Of a stretch of DNA of 5,253 nucleotides, positions 1-5,253 are shown one piece after another. Source of the DNA: Alphaproteobacteria bacterium. GTDB lineage: Bacteria > Pseudomonadota > Alphaproteobacteria > ATCC43930 > CGMCC-115725. A program made the position numbers and the translations under genes. Numbering within the stretch: position 1 is the first letter of the stretch; the number at the start of each line of letters is the position of its first letter. The DNA lies in contig VAZF01000033.1 in the NCBI GenBank assembly GCA_005888425.1, positions 1-5,253 on the forward strand, in the 5' to 3' direction. The notes below the pieces were generated by a model. It was not told the origin of the DNA. It ran no database searches and was given only the letters and a program-made list of their open reading frames with translations.

Positions 1-43
1 TCGCGCCGAGAGAGCAGGCCTCGATTTAAATTGGCGCCGCTGA

Positions 44-56
44 CCGCCTCTGGCGG
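44..56 (+). repeat. Small GC-rich hairpin (5-bp stem, 3-nt loop)
   Basis: CCGCC at 44-48 pairs perfectly with GGCGG at 52-56 around a TCT loop. No T-run follows, so it is not a standard intrinsic terminator. It starts just after the possible stop codon at 40-42 and could be a weak terminator remnant or a fold in the leader of gene 1. A stem this short can easily arise by chance in GC-rich DNA. Confidence 0.3.
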
Positions 57-67
57 CAATCGGTGCG

Positions 68-92
68 TTGTCCGAGAACGGCATCGTCCGAG
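68..92 (+). repeat. Short direct repeat upstream of manA
   Basis: TTGTCCGAG at 68-76 recurs as TCGTCCGAG at 84-92, matching at 8 of 9 bases with starts 16 bp apart. It lies 43-67 bp upstream of the chosen start of gene 1. It could be a tandem operator, but no known regulator site is recognised and chance is a reasonable explanation. Confidence 0.2.
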
Positions 93-124
93 GTCATGTC
101 GACCCGGTCTGAGCGGTACGAGCC

Positions 125-129
125 AGGAG
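125..129 (+). promoter_or_regulatory. Ribosome-binding site of manA (decides the start)
   Basis: AGGAG sits five bases before the ATG at 135. This near-consensus Shine-Dalgarno sequence favours the ATG over the in-frame GTG at 63, which would add 24 residues with no match to the usual N-terminus of the family. Confidence 0.8.
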
Positions 130-134
130 AATTC

Positions 135-1094
135 ATGGCGGTCGAACATGCCTGCATACGGGTTGTACGCAAGCCCTGGGGAAGCACCGATCTCCGGCCC
201 TGGAGTGAGATTCATCACGACGGCGTCGCGATCGGCGAACTCTGGTTTCAGCGCGCCGACACGAACGCGCCAGAACCGGCCCTACTCCTCAAGTTGCTGT
301 TTACGGAGGAACCGCTGTCCATCCAGGTTCATCCGGACGATGCCTTCGCGCAATCAATCGGTTTGGCGCACGGCAAGACCGAGGCATGGTATATCCTTTC
401 CGCAACACCGGGCGCCAAAATTGCCGTCGGACTGAAGCGGCGGCTCGCAGCCCGGCAATTGCGGGCCGCGATCGAGGACGGCTCGATTTCGGACCTGGTT
501 CAATGGCACCGAGTCCGGAAGGACGACGTCATTTTCGTCCCTGCCGGCACGATCCATGCCATCGGTCCGGGACTTGTCGTTGCGGAAATCCAGCAGAGAA
601 GCGACGCGACGTTCCGCCTTTTCGACCACGGTAGACAGCGGGAACTTCATGTGGACAACGCCGTGGCGGCTGCAAATGCAGGGCCGGCTGAATGCCAACC
701 CGTTCCGAGGCGCATTGCCGATGCCAGAACGCTGCTCCTCGCCAGCGCCCATTTCGTCCTTGAACGGATTGAACTCTCGCCAAAATCGAACTGGACGCTC
801 CATGCAGAGCACGAGACCTGGTTCCTTGTCGTCGAAGGCCAGGCCCAGGTCGGGCGGATGGACGCGTTCGTCGGTGAAGCCATCTTCCTGGAAGCGGACC
901 ACACCAACATCAAGGTTGGATCCGGCGTCCTGAAGGGTCTGTTGGCTTATTTAGGCACCGAGCCGAGTCCAAGCTTGTTGCACAATCTTGATGTGCAGAA
1001 CGCCGGTTCCCCGATCCGCCAGTTTACGCGACCGCCCCTTCATCATGGAGCAACGGCGGATTCGTTGGTCCGCCCGACGAAGGCGAGACTGTGA
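135..1094 (+). CDS. manA: Class I mannose-6-phosphate isomerase
   Basis: This 319-residue cytosolic enzyme should interconvert mannose-6-phosphate and fructose-6-phosphate. That feeds GDP-mannose synthesis in one direction and returns mannose to central metabolism in the other. Visible family marks are a KPWG motif at residues 13-16, the zinc-ligand motif LSIQVHPDD at 61-69 (Gln64, His66), GKTEAWYIL at 80-88 (Glu83), PAGTIHAIG at 136-144 (His141) and QQRSDATFRLFDHGR at 153-167 with the conserved active-site Arg161. All four expected zinc ligands are present. A second cupin-like part follows at about 205-275. The length matches the short, Bacillus-type members (about 315 residues) rather than the longer E. 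coli ManA. The ATG was chosen for the AGGAG five bases upstream. The stop overlaps the GTG of the next gene in GTGA, implying translational coupling. Nothing appears truncated. A close sugar-phosphate isomerase activity cannot be excluded, but the motif set makes this call firm. Confidence 0.93.
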   Translation: MAVEHACIRVVRKPWGSTDLRPWSEIHHDGVAIGELWFQRADTNAPEPALLLKLLFTEEPLSIQVHPDDAFAQSIGLAHGKTEAWYILSATPGAKIAVGLKRRLAARQLRAAIEDGSISDLVQWHRVRKDDVIFVPAGTIHAIGPGLVVAEIQQRSDATFRLFDHGRQRELHVDNAVAAANAGPAECQPVPRRIADARTLLLASAHFVLERIELSPKSNWTLHAEHETWFLVVEGQAQVGRMDAFVGEAIFLEADHTNIKVGSGVLKGLLAYLGTEPSPSLLHNLDVQNAGSPIRQFTRPPLHHGATADSLVRPTKARL

Positions 1095-3376
1095 GCCAGC
1101 TAAGCAGTCTAGCATTCATCGGGAATTCGCTCCCACGTCGCTGCGGAATCGCCGCCTTCACGACCGATCTGCAGCAGGCGATCTCAGCGTCATGCGCGGA
1201 CGTGAAGACCTGTATCGTGGCGATGACCGACCATGGTTACGCCTACGAGTATCCATCCGTCGTTCGCCTTCAGGTCAACGATGACAGAATAGGAGATTAT
1301 GTACATGCGGCTGACTTCCTGAATGCAGACCAATTCGAAGTCGTTTCACTCCAGCATGAATTCGGTATTTTCGGCGGTGAAGCGGGCGACCACATTATGG
1401 CGCTGCTCTCGCGGCTGACCATGCCGATCGTTACGACACTTCACACCGTTCTTTCCGAGCCGACACCGCTGCAACGTGGCGTCCTGGATAGGATCGTCGA
1501 TGCGTCGTCAAAGGTCGTCGTCATGGCCGAGAAAGGTCGGGAGCTGCTGCGTACTGTACACCGGGTACCGGCGGAAAAGATCGAGATCATACCGCATGGA
1601 ATTCCCGACATGGCATTCGTAGAGCCCGACCAAGCGAAGCTTAAATTGGGCTTCAGCGGCCGGACCGTCATTCTGACGTTCGGCCTTCTCTCTCCCAATA
1701 AGGGCGTCGAGGTCATGATTGATGCCATGCCCTCGATCCTGAAAAGCCATAAGAATGCGGTGTATGTCGTTCTCGGTGCGACGCACCCCAATCTCGTTCG
1801 GCATCACGGCGAGGCCTACCGCGAGAGCCTTGTGGCGCGCGTGCGAGCACTGGGAATCGAGGATCATGTCGTATTTTTCGACCAATTCGTCGACCGGGCG
1901 TCGTTGCTCGGCTTCATCCCGATGTGTGACGTTTACGTTACGCCATATCTCAACGAGGCGCAGATGACGTCAGGCACATTGGCCTACAGCTTCGGGCTGG
2001 GAAAAGCAGTCGTTTCGACACCCTATTGGCACGCGCGGGAACTGCTGGCTGACGGACGCGGCATTCTGGTTCCATTTGGCGATGTCACGGCGATCGGCAA
2101 CGAGATCGCGGGATTGCTGACCAACAACGCTCGGCGGCAGGCCATGCGCAGGCGCTCATATTCAAGTAGTCGATCGATGACATGGGAACGAACCGCGGAG
2201 CGTTACCTCACCGCTTTCGAAAGTGCCCGGCGGGGGCATCGGCTTAGCGCGATTGCGCGGCTCGACCAAAGCGAGCCCTCACGCGGCAGCCCCGTGCCGC
2301 CAGAGATGCGGATCGGCCATCTTCTATCCATGTGCGACGATACCGGGCTGTATCAGCATGCGGCCCATTCTGTGCCCGATCGGTCCCACGGCTATTGCGT
2401 CGACGACAATGCTCGTTCGCTGCTATTGGCGTGTGCGCTCAACAACCCAGGTTATCAGCTCATGCCCGAAACATTGACGGCCCGACTGGCTGCCTTTGTC
2501 CAGCATGCGTGGAATCCCGACACGAGGCGGTTTCGCAACTTCATGAGCTTCGATCGCAGCTGGCTTGAAGACATCGGCTCGGAGGATAGCCATGGCCGGA
2601 CGCTCTGGGCCTTGGGCGAGTGCGCACGCAGCGATGCTAGTCAGTCGCGACGGCGGTGGGCCGCCTCTCTCTTCGCCGAAGCTCTGCTGACTGCGGAGAG
2701 CTTTCGCTCGCCACGCGCGTGGGCATTCACGCTGCTCGGGTTGGACGCCTATTGCACCTCGGTAACGGAGGATTCTCCTGCCCAGCGTCTCCGACATCTC
2801 CTTGCTGAACGGTTGATTTCCATCATGTCGGTGGTTGCGACGAAGGAGTGGGTGTGGTTCGAGGAAGGGCTCGCCTACGACAACGCGCGTTTGCCCCAGG
2901 CTCTGATCGTTACGGGGATTTCTACTGGAGCGCCCGCGTATGTGGAGGCCGGCTTGAGATCCTTGCGTTGGCTTATGACGCTGCAGACGACGCCGGCCGG
3001 CTTTTTCAGGCCCATCGGTACCGAGGGCTTCGGCGACAAGCGGAAGCTGCCACGGGCATTCGATCAGCAGCCCTTGGAAGCCACGGCGGCGATCTCAGCC
3101 TGCCTTGCGGCGTGGCGTGCGGATGGTGATGTCGAATGGAGATCCGAGGCGGCGCGCGCATTCGCGTGGTTTCTCGGCAGCAATGATTTGGCGTTGCCCT
3201 TGGTTGACCTGGAAACGGGTAGCTGTTGCGATGGGCTCCATCCCGACCGCCCGAACGAGAACCGGGGCGGCGAGTCCGTCATATCCTATCTTCTCGGCCT
3301 CGCGGAGATTCGTCAGCTTGCTCGCATAAGCGGGAATCGCACGGAACTCGCCCGGCCTCAGGCGTTACGCGCCTGA
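1091..3376 (+). CDS. Two-domain protein: GT4-type glycosyltransferase fused to a C-terminal (alpha/alpha)-toroid-like domain
   Basis: The 761-residue protein starts at a GTG that overlaps the manA stop by four bases, with AAGG seven bases upstream at 1080-1083. Residues 1-380 look like a GT-B, GT4-type transferase: PRRCGIAAFTTDL at 15-27, QHEFGIFGG at 88-96, IIPHGIPD at 166-173, FGLLSPNKG at 197-205 with the likely phosphate-contacting Lys204, and YLNEAQMTSGTLAYSFG at 286-302. Glu289 fits the first Glu of the EX7E motif, but the second position is Leu297. About 25 polar residues then link to a helical domain at about 405-745. This domain has spaced acidic/aromatic motifs: HGYCVDDNAR (433-442), EDSHGRTLWALGE (498-510), WFEEGLAYDNARLPQAL (589-605), DQQPLEATA (658-666) and ENRGGESVISYLLGL (723-737). 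The pattern suggests a six-hairpin toroid of the epimerase/glycosidase kind; that fold is inferred. No signal peptide or membrane helix is visible. Donor, acceptor and product are unknown; GDP-mannose is plausible from the neighbours. Confidence 0.85.
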   Translation: MSQLSSLAFIGNSLPRRCGIAAFTTDLQQAISASCADVKTCIVAMTDHGYAYEYPSVVRLQVNDDRIGDYVHAADFLNADQFEVVSLQHEFGIFGGEAGDHIMALLSRLTMPIVTTLHTVLSEPTPLQRGVLDRIVDASSKVVVMAEKGRELLRTVHRVPAEKIEIIPHGIPDMAFVEPDQAKLKLGFSGRTVILTFGLLSPNKGVEVMIDAMPSILKSHKNAVYVVLGATHPNLVRHHGEAYRESLVARVRALGIEDHVVFFDQFVDRASLLGFIPMCDVYVTPYLNEAQMTSGTLAYSFGLGKAVVSTPYWHARELLADGRGILVPFGDVTAIGNEIAGLLTNNARRQAMRRRSYSSSRSMTWERTAERYLTAFESARRGHRLSAIARLDQSEPSRGSPVPPEMRIGHLLSMCDDTGLYQHAAHSVPDRSHGYCVDDNARSLLLACALNNPGYQLMPETLTARLAAFVQHAWNPDTRRFRNFMSFDRSWLEDIGSEDSHGRTLWALGECARSDASQSRRRWAASLFAEALLTAESFRSPRAWAFTLLGLDAYCTSVTEDSPAQRLRHLLAERLISIMSVVATKEWVWFEEGLAYDNARLPQALIVTGISTGAPAYVEAGLRSLRWLMTLQTTPAGFFRPIGTEGFGDKRKLPRAFDQQPLEATAAISACLAAWRADGDVEWRSEAARAFAWFLGSNDLALPLVDLETGSCCDGLHPDRPNENRGGESVISYLLGLAEIRQLARISGNRTELARPQALRA

Positions 3377-3537
3377 ACTTCCTAAAAATTCCCACCCAAC
3401 TCCGATTCGCCGATGCCTCCCTCGAGGCGACCTATACGCTCGACAGTGAGATCAGCCCGTTACTTCATAACCCCTTCAAAGCAGGGCAAAATGTGGATCC
3501 GGACCAGATCACTATCTTGCGTCGCGGCCGTAATTCG

Positions 3538-3555
3538 AGCAACTCTGCCGTTGCT
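3538..3555 (+). repeat. Perfect 6-bp inverted repeat upstream of the GH130 gene
   Basis: AGCAAC at 3538-3543 and GTTGCT at 3550-3555 are perfect inverted arms around a 6-base loop, ending 34 bases before the TTG start. The following GATCTAATCTC is not a T-run, so this is not an intrinsic terminator. It could be a dyad operator or an mRNA stem affecting translation of gene 3. Chance cannot be ruled out. Confidence 0.35.
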
Positions 3556-3580
3556 GATCTAATCTCAACTCAAATGAACC

Positions 3581-3584
3581 GAGG
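3581..3584 (+). promoter_or_regulatory. Ribosome-binding site of the GH130 gene (supports TTG start)
   Basis: GAGG lies five bases before the TTG at 3590. An in-frame TGA at 3575-3577 prevents any start further upstream, and the first in-frame ATG is more than 80 codons into the protein. The TTG is therefore the best start. Confidence 0.55.
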
Positions 3585-3589
3585 GCGCT

Positions 3590-4891
3590 TTGTCACAAGC
3601 CACGTTTCTGAACCGGCAGGCTCTCTATCTGCGCCCCGATCCGGCGAGAGTGGTCGTACGCCCGTTCAAGCCAGCTGCCGAACCGCGGGGCCTCAACCCC
3701 ATTGACAAGACACGGGCGAACCACATCGTCGACCGAGTCCTGGAGCTCGATCCCGCGACGGTAGCCACCCAACTAGCAGATGTTCTTGAGAATTTCGAAG
3801 GTCGCCACCGCAACCTGCTAGAGATATTCGAGGCCCGTGCCGACGAAATGGAAGACGCCCTTGCTACCCATGTAGTTTTTACCAACATACAGCGCCAACT
3901 CGTCGGAGCCTATTTTCTGCATGAATATTCCTTCGAAGCGGCGGCATTATTCAATCCAAGTATCGTCTCCCATCCTGATCAGTCCGGTGCGCCGGAAGGG
4001 GGACGTCGCTTCATTCTGAGTCTTCGCGCAGTCGGGGAGGGACATGTTTCTTCCTTGACGTTTCGATCGGGATCCATCGCGGCCGATGGTAGCGTGACCA
4101 TCGATCCGACAGCACGTCTTGCTTCAATTCCCATAGTCGGAAACCGGATTCCAGGTCCGGATGGGGACGAGGTCGAGGTGATCTTCAAGCCGGACGGGCA
4201 CATCAGCGAGCGGGTGATTTTTCCCGTCACTGAATCGCAGTCGAACGGTATAGAGGATGCCCGCTTCGTGGAATTCGACGACGGCGGGCGGAGAACTTTC
4301 TACGCGACATACACCGCCTACAGCGGCAAGGCGATAAGGTCCGAGTTGATCGAGACCACCGACTTCATATCCTTCCGAATGTCGCCCCTGAAGGGCGCCG
4401 CCACACGAAACAAGGGCATGGCCTTGTTTCCCCGAAGGATCGACGGCAAGTACGCCATGATCAGCAGGCAGGACAATGAGAACCTTTACCTGATCTATTC
4501 GGACGACTTGTACTCTTGGGACGGTGGCCTAGCCATTTTGAAGCCTCAGTTCCCATGGGAATTCGTGCGGATCGGCAATTGTGGGTCTCCCATTGAGCTT
4601 GATAACGGCTGGTTGCTACTGACCCACGGCATAGGTCCGGTTCGGAAATATTCGATCGGGGCGGTTCTCCTCGACAAGCGAGATCCCTCCAAGGTTCTCG
4701 CGCGATCACGCGAGCCACTGGTTCGGCCTGAACCGTCCGAACGCGAAGGGTACGTTCCCAACGTTGTCTACACATGTGGAGCCATGCGGCATAACGACCA
4801 GATCATTTTACCGTATGCGGTCTCTGACACCTTCTCCAATTTCGCAACAATCAAAATTGCCGCGCTGATGCAGGCCCTACAAAGCGGATAA
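3590..4891 (+). CDS. GH130-family beta-mannoside phosphorylase / beta-mannosidase
   Basis: The 433-residue protein matches the five-bladed propeller family GH130, which cleaves beta-mannosides either with phosphate, giving mannose-1-phosphate, or with water. Residues 1 to about 115 form a charged, mostly helical extension (for example ADVLENFEGRHRNLLEIF at 63-80). The propeller starts near FNPSIV (121-126) and RAVGEGHVSSLTFR (146-159). GIEDARF at 220-226 carries the expected general acid Asp223; most relatives read EDPR here. ALFPRRIDGKY (278-288) with Lys275 just before it, SRQDNENLY (292-300), GNCGSPIELDNGWLLLTHG (329-347) with His346, and EGYVPNVVYTCG (386-397) follow. Lys275 and His346 lie where phosphorylases bind phosphate, which leans towards a phosphorylase, but my alignment is by eye. 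No signal peptide is seen, so it should be cytosolic. It starts at TTG, 213 bases after gene 2. The link with manA suggests it feeds mannose units back to fructose-6-phosphate. Substrate linkage (beta-1,2 or beta-1,4) is not settled. Confidence 0.9.
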   Translation: MSQATFLNRQALYLRPDPARVVVRPFKPAAEPRGLNPIDKTRANHIVDRVLELDPATVATQLADVLENFEGRHRNLLEIFEARADEMEDALATHVVFTNIQRQLVGAYFLHEYSFEAAALFNPSIVSHPDQSGAPEGGRRFILSLRAVGEGHVSSLTFRSGSIAADGSVTIDPTARLASIPIVGNRIPGPDGDEVEVIFKPDGHISERVIFPVTESQSNGIEDARFVEFDDGGRRTFYATYTAYSGKAIRSELIETTDFISFRMSPLKGAATRNKGMALFPRRIDGKYAMISRQDNENLYLIYSDDLYSWDGGLAILKPQFPWEFVRIGNCGSPIELDNGWLLLTHGIGPVRKYSIGAVLLDKRDPSKVLARSREPLVRPEPSEREGYVPNVVYTCGAMRHNDQIILPYAVSDTFSNFATIKIAALMQALQSG

Positions 4892-5096
4892 TTCCTCTCT
4901 TGGTTGTAAGCGCCGGAGCAAAAAATTCCTCAGTGAAGAAGCAGCTGGGCCGTTCGGTTGCGGTCGAGGCGTGCGCGCTTGCTGAGTTGATCGACGGCGG
5001 CGCGGTGAGGATTCGTCGCGATCCGGAATGACCCCGACGAGCCCTGCGGCTGAGTGGCGTTCCGCGGCGCTCATGCTCGTCGGACCCTGTGTAGTT

Positions 5097-5110
5097 TTGA
5101 TGTCAATCGC
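5097..5110 (+). promoter_or_regulatory. Possible degenerate FNR/FixK-type box
   Basis: TTGATGTCAATCGC matches TTGAT-N4-ATCAA at 8 of 10 defined positions: the left half is perfect and the right half reads ATCGC. It lies in non-coding DNA after the GH130 gene. By my estimate a match this good would occur by chance about once or twice in a window this long, so it is only a pointer. If real, it would act on a gene downstream of the window. Confidence 0.15.
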
Positions 5111-5134
5111 CATTGCGCGTGGTCCCTTCGATTT

Positions 5135-5189
5135 GGGTCGCCGTAGACCGACTCCCTCGTGGCTGCTTTTTTCTGCCGCTCGGCGACCC
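5135..5189. repeat. Perfect 9-bp inverted repeat with 37-nt spacer
   Basis: GGGTCGCCG at 5135-5143 is the exact reverse complement of CGGCGACCC at 5181-5189. The spacer contains a six-T run at 5167-5172. As RNA this would be a stem with a large loop; as DNA it could be a looping operator pair or small mobile-element ends. The T-run lies inside the loop, not after the stem, so it does not fit an intrinsic terminator. Confidence 0.4.
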
Positions 5190-5253
5190 GCAAGATGCTC
5201 GTTGCAGGTCAGGTCGGGAGGCTGCTGAATATCACAGGAATTCTTGCTTCTCG

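Larger units (their letters stand above)
1..134. other. 5' flanking region, no gene assigned
   Basis: No protein in this stretch can be recognised. One plus frame is open from the window edge and stops at base 42, reading ...LDLNWRR; another stops at 27-29. Either could be the tail of an upstream gene, but a dozen codons are not enough to tell. The 8-bp palindrome ATTTAAAT at 24-31 is the only AT-rich patch and could belong to a promoter, although no convincing -35/-10 pair is visible. The frame of gene 1 is open upstream to a GTG at 63. I treat that as non-coding because the ATG at 135 has a much better ribosome-binding site. Confidence 0.5.
3377..3589. other. 213-base intergenic region before the GH130 gene
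   Basis: No known gene or strong promoter is seen. A hairpin at 3415-3428 (GCCTC and GAGGC around CCTC) lies about 40 bases after the gene 2 stop but lacks a T-run, so it is not a convincing terminator. At 3491-3562 an ATG with AGGG four bases upstream opens a 23-codon frame (MWIRTRSLSC... ending LPLLI). It is in the GH130 frame but closed by a TAA, and a further in-frame TGA occurs at 3575-3577. Its 3' half contains a 6-bp-stem hairpin. The gap contrasts with the four-base overlap of the first two genes and suggests separate control of gene 3. Confidence 0.5.
4892..5253. other. 3' flanking region, no convincing gene
   Basis: About 360 bases follow the GH130 stop without a recognisable gene or clear terminator. 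Both arms of a 9-bp inverted repeat and a weak FNR/FixK-like site lie in its second half. Short open frames exist on both strands (5028-5228 plus, 4877-5113 minus), but they lack family resemblance and good ribosome-binding sites. A plus frame that opens after a TAG at 5144-5146 runs to the window edge, with a GTG at 5159 and an ATG at 5195 (MLVAGQVGRLLNITG...). It might be the start of a next gene, but no Shine-Dalgarno sequence precedes either codon. The region may be the promoter zone of a gene beyond the window. Confidence 0.45.

Noticed and set aside
63..134. N-terminal extension of manA from a GTG at 63
   Set aside because: The ATG at 135 has AGGAG at ideal spacing and gives the normal family N-terminus; the extra 24 residues look non-coding.
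354..902. 182-codon minus-strand frame inside manA
   Set aside because: It lies entirely within the well-supported isomerase gene and shows no motif; it is a shadow frame.
3415..3428. Hairpin GCCTC-CCTC-GAGGC as a terminator of gene 2
   Set aside because: The stem is only 5 bp and is followed by GACCTATACG rather than a T-run.
3226..3705. 159-codon plus-strand frame bridging genes 2 and 3
   Set aside because: It overlaps the ends of two firmly identified genes in another frame and has no recognisable motif; the open stretch across the gap is likely incidental in GC-rich DNA.
4877..5113. 78-codon minus-strand frame after the GH130 gene
   Set aside because: Composition is Arg/Pro/Ser-rich, typical of an antisense frame in GC-rich DNA. 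There is no family resemblance, and it runs into the end of the GH130 gene.
5028..5228. 66-codon plus-strand frame with a short hydrophobic stretch
   Set aside because: The nearest GAGG is 17 bases upstream of its ATG, the second half is low-complexity Arg-rich, and no family is recognised.
1..5253. CRISPR array, tRNA, rRNA or insertion sequence
   Set aside because: No regularly spaced repeats, no cloverleaf or rRNA-like stretch, and no transposase-like reading frame were seen on either strand.

Overview
The window is a compact three-gene, all-plus-strand module for mannose and mannoside metabolism. Its base composition is moderately GC-rich and GTG and TTG starts are used. The proteins resemble hyphomicrobial (rhizobial-type) homologues as I remember them, so I infer an alphaproteobacterium, probably Hyphomicrobiales. 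No rRNA, tRNA or taxonomic marker confirms this.

Layout. Bases 1-134 hold no recognisable gene: an AT-rich palindrome, a small hairpin, a short direct repeat and the ribosome-binding site of gene 1. Gene 1 (135-1094) is a class I, zinc-dependent mannose-6-phosphate isomerase. Gene 2 (1091-3376) overlaps it by four bases (GTGA). It encodes a 761-residue two-domain protein: an N-terminal GT-B, GT4-type glycosyltransferase and a C-terminal helical domain of about 340 residues that looks like an (alpha/alpha) toroid of the glycosidase/epimerase kind. A 213-base gap follows, with a hairpin and a possible 23-codon leader ORF. Gene 3 (3590-4891, TTG start) is a GH130-family beta-mannoside phosphorylase or beta-mannosidase with a helical N-terminal extension of about 115 residues. 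Bases 4892-5253 have no convincing gene; they contain a 9-bp perfect inverted repeat and a weak FNR/FixK-like site.

How the genes may work together (inference). GH130 enzymes cleave beta-mannosides, releasing mannose-1-phosphate or mannose. The isomerase connects mannose-6-phosphate with fructose-6-phosphate in either direction. The GT4 domain would make a glycoside, plausibly from a nucleotide sugar such as GDP-mannose. None of the three proteins shows a signal peptide or membrane segment, so the module looks cytoplasmic. The most interesting reading is a small make-and-recycle system for an intracellular mannoside or beta-mannan, with a synthase that carries its own helical carbohydrate-active domain. 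The linkage, acceptor and biological role cannot be read from sequence alone.
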